Shown: positions 1 through 5,895, counted from the first letter of the stretch. The stretch is DNA of 10,697 nt from Chloroflexota bacterium (GCA_015478675.1 JADMIH010000136.1:1-10697); one strand, 5' to 3'. Made by a program: numbers and translations. Notes: generated from the sequence alone by a model not told the origin.

Positions 1-123
1 CCAAATCATAATTCCGCGTAGCGGGAACTAATTGATCATTGGTAATTCATAATTTATAATTCCGCGTAGCGTAGCGTAGCGAAGTGGGGATAATTCCGCC
101 GAAGGCGGAAGGCGGAGGGGGGT
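1..123. repeat. Composite intergenic repeat, copy A
   Basis: This stretch is built from modules that recur elsewhere in the window. ATAATTCCGCGTAGCG occurs exactly at 8-23 and 56-71, and a third partial copy, ATAATTCCGC, lies at 90-99. The AT module AATTCATAATT is at 44-54, CGTAG repeats in tandem from about 66 to 80, and the GC hairpin CCGCCGAAGGCGG is at 96-108 (5-bp arms, GAA loop). Positions 42-97 match, in inverted orientation, the copy at 4380-4431. The right end, a purine run at 108-122, is the ribosome binding site of the glycosyltransferase that follows. The copy may extend left beyond the window. No transposase or clear target duplication is visible. Confidence 0.8.
32..60 (+). promoter_or_regulatory. 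Candidate sigma70 promoter inside repeat copy A
   Basis: TTGATC (32-37), a 17-nt spacer, and a perfect TATAAT (55-60) lie about 70 nt upstream of the first gene of the operon. The -10 box falls within the AT-rich repeat module, so the match could be chance in AT-rich DNA. The operon must start here or left of the window, since no other promoter-like pair is seen before 132. Confidence 0.35.
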
Positions 124-131
124 ACACTGTA

Positions 132-812
132 TTGAAGGTGTCGGTAGTTATACCGGTTTACAATGAAGAGAGCACCATAGGTGAGATCGTAGAGCGGGTG
201 AAGGCCGTACCCATTGACAAAGAGATTATTGTAGTAGATGATTGCTCTACCGACAACACGGGCGTTGAGCTACAGAAGCTGGCATCAGCGGGTGAAATCA
301 TCCTCTATAAGCACAAAGTAAACATGGGCAAGGGGGCTGCTTGCCGGAGCGGGATCAAGCGGGCGCAAGGCGATGTTATCATCATACAGGACGCCGATCT
401 TGAGTACGACCCCGCCGACTACCCGGCTCTGCTTGAGCCGATTGAGAAGGGGCGCAGCAAGGTGGTATACGGCTCGCGCTTTCTTGGGCCGCACAAGGCG
501 ATGTACTTTTGGCACAGCGTAGGCAACAAGATTTTCACCCTGCTCACCAATGTCCTCTTTGACACCACCCTGACAGATATGGAGACTTGTTACAAGGTGT
601 TTACAGCCGACATAGCGCGTGATCTCCGCCTCAACTCTAATCGCTGGGGCTTCGACCCTGAGATAACAGCCAAAATGCTCAAGACGGGCAATCGCATCTA
701 TGAAGTGCCCATCTCCTATACAGGCCGAGAGTTCTGGGAAGGCAAGAAGATTTCCTGGAAGGACGGCCTGACGATTATTCGCACCCTGATCAAGTACAGA
801 TTTGTAGATTAG
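132..812 (+). CDS. Glycosyltransferase family 2, DPM1/polyprenyl-phosphate sugar transferase-like
   Basis: Probably transfers a sugar from a nucleotide sugar to a polyprenyl phosphate or another acceptor at the inner face of the membrane. Numbered from the TTG start (226 aa), the GT-A fold opens with VVIPVYNEES (5-14). It continues with the DDxSxD motif (D36, D37, D41) and the metal-binding DAD of QDADLEYDP (D87, D89). The family-typical TDMETCYK (148-155) and WGFDPEI (172-178) follow, then a basic KKISWKDG tail. No transmembrane segment is seen, so it resembles the short soluble DPM1-like class. I chose TTG 132 because a strong purine-rich site (GGAGGGGGG, 114-122) lies 9 nt upstream and the protein then begins MKVSVVIP, as relatives do. 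An in-frame GTG at 84 would add 16 residues coded by the repeat and has no ribosome binding site. GTG 138 is another option. Substrate is unknown. Confidence 0.9.
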   Translation: MKVSVVIPVYNEESTIGEIVERVKAVPIDKEIIVVDDCSTDNTGVELQKLASAGEIILYKHKVNMGKGAACRSGIKRAQGDVIIIQDADLEYDPADYPALLEPIEKGRSKVVYGSRFLGPHKAMYFWHSVGNKIFTLLTNVLFDTTLTDMETCYKVFTADIARDLRLNSNRWGFDPEITAKMLKTGNRIYEVPISYTGREFWEGKKISWKDGLTIIRTLIKYRFVD

Positions 813-832
813 TTCCCGCCGAAGGCGGAGGG
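812..832. repeat. GC-hairpin repeat module, copy B
   Basis: The exact 13-mer CCGCCGAAGGCGG (816-828) lies directly between the GT2 stop and the ROK kinase start. It is followed by AGGG. The GGAGG at 827-831 overlaps the 3' arm of the hairpin and stands 7 nt before ATG 839, so the repeat supplies the Shine-Dalgarno. The AT-rich module is absent here. Confidence 0.7.
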
Positions 833-838
833 TGGGGT

Positions 839-1837
839 ATGAAGATCATCGGTATTGACCTTGGCGGCACAAAGATACTGGGGGTACGCTCTGATGAGGA
901 GGGTAAGGTGCAGGCGCGTGCTCTGCGGCCTACCGAGGCAGCGCGTGGCCTTGATGCTGTGCTGTACCGAATAACTGATACTATTCGCGAGCTTATTCCT
1001 CCTGAGGGGGTGGACGCTATCGGCGTGGGGGTGCCTGGGCCGCTCGATGCAGCGAAGGGGATGGTCTACGAGCCTGCCAACTTGCCGGGGTGGAAAGATG
1101 TGCCCCTCCGGGAGCTGCTTTACGCACGATCAGGCATGCCACGAGAGATACCTCTTGTTCTTGTGAACGATGCCAACGCAGCCGCTCTAGCCGAATACAG
1201 CTTCGGCGCAGGCTCAGAAAAGGTAACAGGCCGCAAGCTCCAGCACCTTGTTTACCTGACCATCTCAACAGGCATTGGAGGCGGGGTAATCAGCGATGGT
1301 AAGCTGCTGCTAGGCGCTACAGGTATGGCAGCCGAACTGGGGCATGTATCGATAGACTTCGCGGGGCCGCGCTGCTACTGCGGAAGCATCGGTTGCCTTG
1401 AGATACTGGCCTCCGGCCCTGCGCTCGCCAGAGAAGCCAGCGTGGTAATAGCATCAAGGCGCGCAACCAGGATGGCCGAGCTGGTGGGGGGTGATGCGCG
1501 CAAAGTGACAGCCGAAGTGGTGGTAAAAGCTGCACAAGAGGGTGATGCCCAGGCTTGCGCCCTCATGGAGCGTGAAGGGCTGCTTGTCGGAGTGGGCGTG
1601 GTAAACTGCATACACACCTTCAACCCGGAGCTTGTAGTGCTCGGTGGCGGCGTCAGCAACGCCGGCGACTTGCTATTCAAGCCCGTTCGCGCTACAGTAG
1701 AGGCAAGAGTTATGCCCGCCTACAAAGGTACTTTCGACATAGTGCCTGCGGCCCTCGGAGGCACATCAGGCGCTCTTGGCGCAGTGGCTGCAGCATTAGC
1801 CGCTTCGCGGAAGGCCGAAGGCGGAGGGTATGGATAG
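839..1837 (+). CDS. ROK-family sugar kinase (glucokinase / N-acetylhexosamine kinase type)
   Basis: Predicted cytoplasmic ATP-dependent hexose kinase of 332 aa, a normal ROK length. The ATP phosphate loop DLGGTK is at 7-12 and GVGVPGPLD at 62-70. The catalytic Asp lies in LVNDAN (N110, D111), followed by the glycine-rich TGIGGGV (144-150) and the substrate-contact ExGH (E166, H169). The ROK zinc signature CYCGSIGCLE (C179, C181, C186, with H169) and a second ATP-site glycine run, VVLGGGVSNAG (266-276), complete the fold. There is no N-terminal helix-turn-helix, so it is an enzyme and not a NagC/XylR-type repressor. The exact sugar cannot be read from the sequence. ATG 839 has GGAGG 7 nt upstream. 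The last residues (RKAEGGGYG) are coded by repeat copy C, and the stop overlaps the next start by 8 nt, which suggests translational coupling. Confidence 0.93.
   Translation: MKIIGIDLGGTKILGVRSDEEGKVQARALRPTEAARGLDAVLYRITDTIRELIPPEGVDAIGVGVPGPLDAAKGMVYEPANLPGWKDVPLRELLYARSGMPREIPLVLVNDANAAALAEYSFGAGSEKVTGRKLQHLVYLTISTGIGGGVISDGKLLLGATGMAAELGHVSIDFAGPRCYCGSIGCLEILASGPALAREASVVIASRRATRMAELVGGDARKVTAEVVVKAAQEGDAQACALMEREGLLVGVGVVNCIHTFNPELVVLGGGVSNAGDLLFKPVRATVEARVMPAYKGTFDIVPAALGGTSGALGAVAAALAASRKAEGGGYG
1801..1829. repeat. GC repeat module, copy C, inside the ROK 3' end
   Basis: The stretch CGCTTCGCGG-AAGGCCGAAGGCGG-AGGG shares CGCTTCGCGG with copy F (start at about 5520) and the GCCGAAGGCGG core with copies A, B, D and F. 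It is translated as the C-terminal tail of the ROK kinase and also carries the purine-rich site (GAAGG at 1817-1821, GGAGG at 1823-1827) for the start at 1830. Confidence 0.65.
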
Positions 1838-2243
1838 TACAGTGGCAAATGAGGGGCGAATAACCGGTAAGCCTACGTTGATGGCTATCTACCCCAAGCG
1901 TCTGGCAGCCGAAGCAGTGCTGGCGCAGCTTGGCGATGCCGGCTACCCTCTCGCGGACGTATCAGTTTACTACAGGCTTGGCGGCACCACCGAGGTGCTC
2001 GATGCTGTCACAGGGCAAGTTGCCGCAGGGCAGTCGCTTAACGACGCGGAGATAACGCCTCAACAGCGAGAGACCAGCCAGACCGTAGTTCTCCTGCACC
2101 CTTCGCAGGAGCAGTTCGGTGCAGTGCAGACGACGTTGCTCAAGCTGGGTGAGGCTGACATAAAATATTCGGATGAGACGCTGGTCCAGGGATCACCTGT
2201 GGGGCAGGTCACCGCAGACGATGCCGGAAAGAGTACGGAATAA
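1830..2243 (+). CDS. Small hypothetical protein, possibly YflT / general stress protein 17M-like
   Basis: A 137-residue soluble protein with no signal peptide or membrane segment. I do not recognise it firmly. Residues 17-46 (TLMAIYPKRLAAEAVLAQL then GYPLADVSVYYR) read as strand, helix, strand. The later TSQTVVLLHPSQEQFGAVQTTLLKLG is a second strand-helix unit. This babbab arrangement is what YflT/general-stress-like small domains show, so that assignment is inference from pattern only. The C-terminal 25 residues look disordered and acidic. The start ATG overlaps the ROK stop by 8 nt, and GAAGG lies 8 nt upstream. The stop overlaps the next ATG as TAATG. The gene is thus embedded in the operon and probably translationally coupled at both ends. 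An alternative start is GTG 1842. Confidence 0.7.
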   Translation: MDSTVANEGRITGKPTLMAIYPKRLAAEAVLAQLGDAGYPLADVSVYYRLGGTTEVLDAVTGQVAAGQSLNDAEITPQQRETSQTVVLLHPSQEQFGAVQTTLLKLGEADIKYSDETLVQGSPVGQVTADDAGKSTE

Positions 2244-2920
2244 TGTTCAATATAGACTTCAATAGCCCCGGTTTTGTGACGCATTTTCTCGGCTTCATGC
2301 TGGGCTTTGTTCTGGGCACCACCTTTCACGAGTTCATGCACGCTTATTCAGCGCTGCGTCTCGGTGATACCACAGCCCAGCGCCAGGGCCGGATCACCCT
2401 CAACCCCGCCGCGCACTTCGATCCGTTCGGCTTCATCATGGGCGTGCTGCTGGCCCTCGGCATAGGCTTCATCGCCTGGGGCAGGCCGGTGCAGGTCAAC
2501 CCCTCCGCGCTGCGGTACGGGCGGCGCGGCATGTCTATCGTGGCCTTCGCAGGGCCCATAACCAACCTGGTCTTTGCAGTTGTGCTCACAATCGTATACA
2601 AGGCGGGCGAAAAGCTCCCCGGCATATTCACGGGTGATGTGCTCGCGGTTCTGTTCGGTATGATCTCCATAAATGTGCTTCTTTTTGCCTTCAACCTGGT
2701 ACCGATCCCGCCCCTCGATGGCTTCAATATACTGTCAGGGATACTACCAAACTACTGGACTATAATCTTGCAGCCGATCTACCAGTACAGCTTGCCTATA
2801 CTGCTGGGGCTTGTCTTTTTCGTCCCCTATATCGGGCAGATATTCCGCATCCCTCTAAACCCTGTCGGCGCTGCCCTGGGGCCCGTTATAGATGGGATCA
2901 CCAGGCTGCTGGGTCTCTAG
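2243..2920 (+). CDS. Site-2 protease family (M50) intramembrane metalloprotease
   Basis: Polytopic membrane protein of 225 aa, the small M50 type without PDZ domain. The zinc-binding HEFMH (H29, E30, H33) sits in the first hydrophobic segment, and the third ligand motif NLVPIPPLDG (151-160, D159) lies in a later one. Residues 41-65 (GDTTAQRQGRITLNPAAHFDPFG) and the FAGPITNLVFA segment (102-112) are also typical of this group. Hydrophobic segments are at about 12-28, 62-80, 97-118, 133-155 and 170-195. The active-site residues are all present. These small M50 proteins cleave transmembrane substrates, but the substrate here is unknown. The start is the ATG of a TAATG overlap, so its translation likely depends on the gene before. 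An M50 gene close upstream of scpA is a known arrangement in Firmicutes and related lineages. Confidence 0.92.
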   Translation: MFNIDFNSPGFVTHFLGFMLGFVLGTTFHEFMHAYSALRLGDTTAQRQGRITLNPAAHFDPFGFIMGVLLALGIGFIAWGRPVQVNPSALRYGRRGMSIVAFAGPITNLVFAVVLTIVYKAGEKLPGIFTGDVLAVLFGMISINVLLFAFNLVPIPPLDGFNILSGILPNYWTIILQPIYQYSLPILLGLVFFVPYIGQIFRIPLNPVGAALGPVIDGITRLLGL

Positions 2921-2979
2921 ATGAATTATGAATTTCGTCTCCCAATTCATAATTGATAATTTCGCCGAAGGCGGGGAGT
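2921..2979. repeat. Composite intergenic repeat, copy D
   Basis: This copy starts just after the protease stop codon. Perfect 11-bp inverted arms AATTATGAATT (2924-2934) and AATTCATAATT (2944-2954) enclose a 9-nt loop, TCGTCTCCC. They are followed by the GC hairpin CGCCGAAGGCGG (2963-2974). The segment from TTTCGTC to CGCCGAAGG closely resembles 4443-4474 in copy E. The GGGGAG at 2973-2978 serves as ribosome binding site of the HD gene, so the copy fills almost the whole intergenic gap. Confidence 0.8.
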
Positions 2980-2983
2980 AGCT

Positions 2984-3541
2984 GTGTTCGACAGGTGGCT
3001 CTACAGGTCGCGGCAGTTCTTCGCGGCTCTCACAGGCAGAGTAACCGAAGGTGAGATGGCCGAGGCGCGTCTGGTGCTGGGGCCCGCTCTCTACCCAATC
3101 TTCGCTGCGCTGCCAGGGCAATACAGGCATCACGCCTTTAAGGTTTACCGGCGCGTGCGGGTATCGGGCTGCGAGGACCGTGCTCTCTGGCAGGCGGCGC
3201 TCTTGCACGACTCCGGCAAATACGACCCGGTGAGCGGACGCTATGTGACGACAGCCCACAGAGCAGTTGTTGTATTGCTTGAGACTGTGAAGCCGGGCAG
3301 GCAATTGCTGGCGAAGCTAGCCTCGCCTGTTGGTAAAAGTAAGCTTTCAGGCGTCAGCGGGCTTCTGCGATACCCTTTTTATCTGGGCAGGCATCATGCC
3401 GCGCTTGGAGCCGAAAGAGCGCGACAACATGCAGCCGATCCACAGGTGGTGGAGTTGATAGCCGCTCACCATAAGCACGGCAGGCATGCCAGTCAGCATC
3501 CTGCTCTTCTCGCGTTACAGGCGGCGGACGACAAGAGCTAA
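2984..3541 (+). CDS. HD-domain protein (putative metal-dependent phosphohydrolase)
   Basis: A 185-residue soluble protein with an HD-domain pattern. H49/H50 come first, then the HD pair in ALLHDSGKYD (H75, D76), then HH at 137-138, then AAHHKHG (H162, H163, H165) near the C-terminus. The order and spacing suit an HD metal-binding core, which in this superfamily usually hydrolyses phosphate esters of nucleotides. The small size and the lack of a GYP motif argue against a cyclic-di-GMP phosphodiesterase of the HD-GYP class. The substrate cannot be told. Start is GTG 2984 with GGGGAG 5 nt upstream, taken from repeat copy D. The next gene starts 2 nt after its stop. Related short HD proteins are found near scpA in some genomes, but I cannot verify that here. 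Confidence 0.85.
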   Translation: MFDRWLYRSRQFFAALTGRVTEGEMAEARLVLGPALYPIFAALPGQYRHHAFKVYRRVRVSGCEDRALWQAALLHDSGKYDPVSGRYVTTAHRAVVVLLETVKPGRQLLAKLASPVGKSKLSGVSGLLRYPFYLGRHHAALGAERARQHAADPQVVELIAAHHKHGRHASQHPALLALQAADDKS

Positions 3542-3543
3542 CT

Positions 3544-4422
3544 TTGGCTTTAGATGTAGATGCACAACCGTATAGCACCGGCGCATCCGAAGGATATTCA
3601 GGGGAGCGCCAGGACCGCCATGATACCGAGGCATTCCAGGTGCGGCTGGAGGTCTTTGAGGGCCCCCTTGATTTGCTCCTGAAGCTGATCGAGAAACGCA
3701 AGCTTGAAATCAGCAGGGTGTCGCTGGCAACTGTAACAGGTGAATTTCTGGCATACGTTGACGCCCATCCTGGGATGCTTCCTGGCCCGCTCGCCTCGTT
3801 CGTTTGGATTGCAAGCAAGCTGCTATGGATAAAGTCGCAGGCGTTGCTGCCGCGACCTCCGGCGCGCAGTGATGATAATGAGGAAGAAGACCCGGGCGAC
3901 GAATTGGTGCGCCGCCTGGCGGCTTACAAGCGCGTACAAGAGGCTGCGCGGTGGCTCCGTGAGCGCGATACGCGCGGCCTTCGCTCCTACGAGCGGCCTG
4001 TAGCTCTCACTGTCGAAGAGATGAGACAGCTACCACAGGAGCAAGGCGCAGGACTTGACGGTGTAACGCTGGTGAAACTCACCAGGCTGGTGCAGAGGCG
4101 GATGCAGATGCAGATGGGCCTGCCCATAGGCCACGGCGCAGGCACAACCGTTCGCGGGCACACAGTAACCGTCGCTGAGAAGCTGGCCCACCTGCGCGTA
4201 CGACTCAACAAATTGAAGGAAGGTGAGCGCATCCCTATGGCTAACGAGTTCGTGGAAGCCGCCGCCCAGTCGCGCACCGATCTGGTGGTGCTCTTTCTGG
4301 CGGTGCTGGAGGTGGTGCGCCGCAACTACGCCGCCGCCGAGCAAGACGAGCTTTTTGGCGAGATATGGCTAAGTCGCTTCACGGAATTATCCCCCGCTTC
4401 GCTACGCTACGCCGAATTATGA
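3544..4422 (+). CDS. scpA: Segregation and condensation protein A (kleisin subunit)
   Basis: ScpA bridges the SMC ATPase heads and binds ScpB in the bacterial condensin that compacts and separates chromosomes. The N-terminal SMC-neck-binding part is clear: VFEGPLDLLLKLIEKRKLEI at 37-56, then FVWIASKLLWIKSQALLP (86-103). An acidic linker follows (SDDNEEEDPGDE, 109-120). The C-terminal winged helix (about 235-275) includes RTDLVVLFLAVLEVVRR and the closing DELFGEIWL. I use TTG 3544, 2 nt after the HD stop and presumably coupled to it. The first 30 residues are not conserved-looking, and a weaker start at GTG 3640 would remove FQ of the conserved edge. Length of 292 aa is slightly above the family norm. 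Residues 279-292 (FTELSPASLRYAEL) are coded by repeat copy E, which also supplies the stop. No scpB follows. Confidence 0.93.
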   Translation: MALDVDAQPYSTGASEGYSGERQDRHDTEAFQVRLEVFEGPLDLLLKLIEKRKLEISRVSLATVTGEFLAYVDAHPGMLPGPLASFVWIASKLLWIKSQALLPRPPARSDDNEEEDPGDELVRRLAAYKRVQEAARWLRERDTRGLRSYERPVALTVEEMRQLPQEQGAGLDGVTLVKLTRLVQRRMQMQMGLPIGHGAGTTVRGHTVTVAEKLAHLRVRLNKLKEGERIPMANEFVEAAAQSRTDLVVLFLAVLEVVRRNYAAAEQDELFGEIWLSRFTELSPASLRYAEL

Positions 4423-4490
4423 ATTATCAATTATCAATTACGATTTCGTCCCACAATTCATAATTTCGCCGAAGGTGGAAGGCGGGACGC
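4380..4490. repeat. Composite intergenic repeat, copy E
   Basis: The left part, ACGGAATTATCCCCCGCTTC and CGCTACGCTACG, is the inverted complement of copy A (about 42-97). Next come AATTATGAATT and two ATCAATT units, and then a section like copy D: TTTCGTCCCAC-AATTCATAATT-TCGCCGAAGG. The GC hairpin is slightly decayed (CGCCGAAGGTGG, 4467-4478). The left 43 nt are read as ScpA C-terminal codons ending in GAATTATGA. The right end (GGAAGG, 4477-4482) is 9 nt before the GTG start of the SAM hydrolase. Confidence 0.8.
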
Positions 4491-4491
4491 T

Positions 4492-5541
4492 GTGCATAGA
4501 GATATGATTGTTCCAGTAGAAGAGAATAGGCTAGAGAGGCTTGAGAGGCCACCGGTTATCACCCTGACTACCGACTTCGGGTTATACGATGGCTACGTAG
4601 GCACTATGAAGGGTGTTATCCATACCCTTGTGCCCGATGCGAAGATCGTAGATATCAGCCACGAGGTAGCCCCACAACAGATACACGAAGGAGCATTTAT
4701 CCTGTATCGCGCTTACCGCTACTTCCCGGCAAGCGGTATACATATGGCCGTGGTGGACCCCGGCGTCGGGAGCAGCCGCAGGCCAATAGTGCTTGTAACG
4801 CGACATGGTATTTTTGTTGGCCCCGACAACGGCATATTCACCTATGTGCTTGGGGCCGAGCAGACGCCCATCGAGAATGCTGACATATCCAGGAGGCCGG
4901 CCTGGGCAGGGGGCATGTGGAGCATTGCCCCCAATTGGGCTAACGATGAGCCCGCCGACATTGATGGCGATACAGATGTGGCAGCGGAAACAGCCGAAGA
5001 CCCCCCGCACTTTCCGAGCAATCCCCCCAGGGCATACCACCTGATAAACCCTGATTACTGGCTTTCCAGCGTCAGCGCCACTTTTCACGGGCGCGACATA
5101 TTTGCTCCGGTAGCTGCTCACCTGGCGAGTGGGGCGCATCCTGACCGGATGGGAGAGGCCGTACCACTCGAAAGCCTGATCAAGCTGCCGATCCCCGCGC
5201 CGAGAGCTTATCGCACAGGACGTTCGGCCAATGTAGTAGGCCAGATTATGCATGTAGACCGCTTCGGCAACATAATCACCAACCTTCCTGAGCGCCTGCT
5301 CCGCCCTCTTTTGGAGGCGGCGACCAAAGCCCCTGTCATCGAAATAGGCGACCACCGCATCAACGGCCTATCGAAGGCCTATGCCGACGTGCGCGAAGGC
5401 CAACCTCTTGCTCTCATCGGCTCCGAAGGGCTGATAGAGATAGCCGTGCGTAACGCCAGCGCCGCCCAGAGGATGAAGGTCCGCATCGGCGATCCGGTTA
5501 GAATCGTGGTGAACAACGCTTCGCGGCCTTCCGAATTATGA
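4492..5541 (+). CDS. S-adenosylmethionine hydrolase (adenosyl-hydroxide transferase, DUF62) with an insertion
   Basis: This family hydrolyses SAM to adenosine and methionine and is related to the fluorinase and chlorinase. Seen here: ITLTTDFGLYDGYVG (23-37), VVDPGVGSSRRP (87-98), GIFVGPDNG (106-114), SATFHGRDIFAP (195-206) and DRFGNIITN (256-264). The Asp-Arg-His triad described for DUF62 fits D89, R96 and H199, with the usual D-to-R spacing of 7. D-to-H spacing is about 110 instead of about 59, because a low-complexity acidic and proline-rich stretch (about 134-181) is inserted before the substrate-binding loop. Length is 349 aa against roughly 260-285 for relatives. GTG 4492 is preferred over ATG 4504 because GGAAGG from repeat copy E lies 9 nt upstream. 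The last residues (PSEL) and stop lie in repeat copy F. Confidence 0.92.
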   Translation: MHRDMIVPVEENRLERLERPPVITLTTDFGLYDGYVGTMKGVIHTLVPDAKIVDISHEVAPQQIHEGAFILYRAYRYFPASGIHMAVVDPGVGSSRRPIVLVTRHGIFVGPDNGIFTYVLGAEQTPIENADISRRPAWAGGMWSIAPNWANDEPADIDGDTDVAAETAEDPPHFPSNPPRAYHLINPDYWLSSVSATFHGRDIFAPVAAHLASGAHPDRMGEAVPLESLIKLPIPAPRAYRTGRSANVVGQIMHVDRFGNIITNLPERLLRPLLEAATKAPVIEIGDHRINGLSKAYADVREGQPLALIGSEGLIEIAVRNASAAQRMKVRIGDPVRIVVNNASRPSEL

Positions 5542-5592
5542 ATTCGTGCTCCAATTCCTAATTCATAATCAGGAAGGCCGCCGAAGGCGGGA
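5520..5592. repeat. Composite repeat, copy F, with a 21-bp inverted repeat
   Basis: Arms 5524-5544 and 5560-5580 match at 19 of 21 positions (CGGCCTTCC at one end, GGAAGGCCG at the other) and enclose a 15-nt loop. The arms contain the AATTATGAATT/AATTCATAAT modules. The exact GC 13-mer CCGCCGAAGGCGG follows at 5578-5590. The stop codon of the SAM hydrolase (5539-5541) lies inside the left arm. This is the only copy not followed closely by a gene. As the last element of the operon it could act as an RNA hairpin that ends or protects the transcript, but there is no T tract. Confidence 0.8.
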
Positions 5593-5895
5593 ACTTTCCT
5601 ACGGCATTAATCGTATCTTGCGCTCTATGTTGCATGCGGGCGGGGATAAGGGTTGACAACATTTTTACCTATCGAGTATCATTCCCTTTGCTGTCTGCCT
5701 GAGGATGGCGGCGGCGCTTGCTCAGTGAGCCTTTTTCACAGAGCGAACTGGGGGCGTACTAACAGAGTAATTGTTGTGGGGTGGTGCAAGTAGCGCAACG
5801 CTGCCTATTGCCCTGTGATTCTGTGAAGCGCCTGAAGGCTTTATACGGCCTTCTATATTTGCGCTACAACTAGAGAAACAGGAGGCAACCCGGTA
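5542..5895 (+). other. Gene-free region: repeat end, promoter and roughly 200-nt leader
   Basis: I see no coding region here on either strand with a credible start and ribosome binding site. The stretch holds the rest of repeat copy F, a promoter at 5653-5682, and a long leader before ATG 5896. Within the leader, AGCGC (5827-5831) pairs with GCGCT (5861-5865) around an inner stem GAAGGC (5834-5839)/GCCTTC (5848-5853). This gives a two-part hairpin ending 15 nt before the Shine-Dalgarno. A small GCTC-AGT-GAGC hairpin at 5720-5730 is followed by TTTTT. No known riboswitch class is recognisable. Confidence 0.55.
5653..5682 (+). promoter_or_regulatory. Sigma70-type promoter of the LysM-M23 gene
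   Basis: A perfect -35 TTGACA (5653-5658), an 18-nt spacer and TATCAT (5677-5682, 5 of 6 to TATAAT) face the peptidase gene. Transcription would begin near 5690, leaving a leader of about 200 nt. Confidence 0.6.

Noticed and set aside
1..123. CRISPR-like array from repeated ATAATTCCG units
   Set aside because: Copies are unevenly spaced, partly tandem, lack unique spacers of constant length, and recur between genes elsewhere.
84..131. GTG 84 as the start of the GT2 gene
   Set aside because: No ribosome binding site precedes it, and the added 16 residues are a translation of the intergenic repeat.
4582..5355. Long minus-strand ORF (257 codons) opposite the SAM hydrolase
   Set aside because: It lies wholly against a gene with intact family motifs, its peptide has no recognisable domain, and it has no evident ribosome site.
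5720..5736. Rho-independent terminator GCTC-AGT-GAGC followed by TTTTT
   Set aside because: The stem is only 4 bp, too weak to call. At best it is a pause site, and it is mentioned only within the leader.
5690..5880. A cyclic-di-AMP (ydaO-type) riboswitch before the wall hydrolase
   Set aside because: The gene type would fit, but the conserved blocks of that riboswitch are not seen in the leader.
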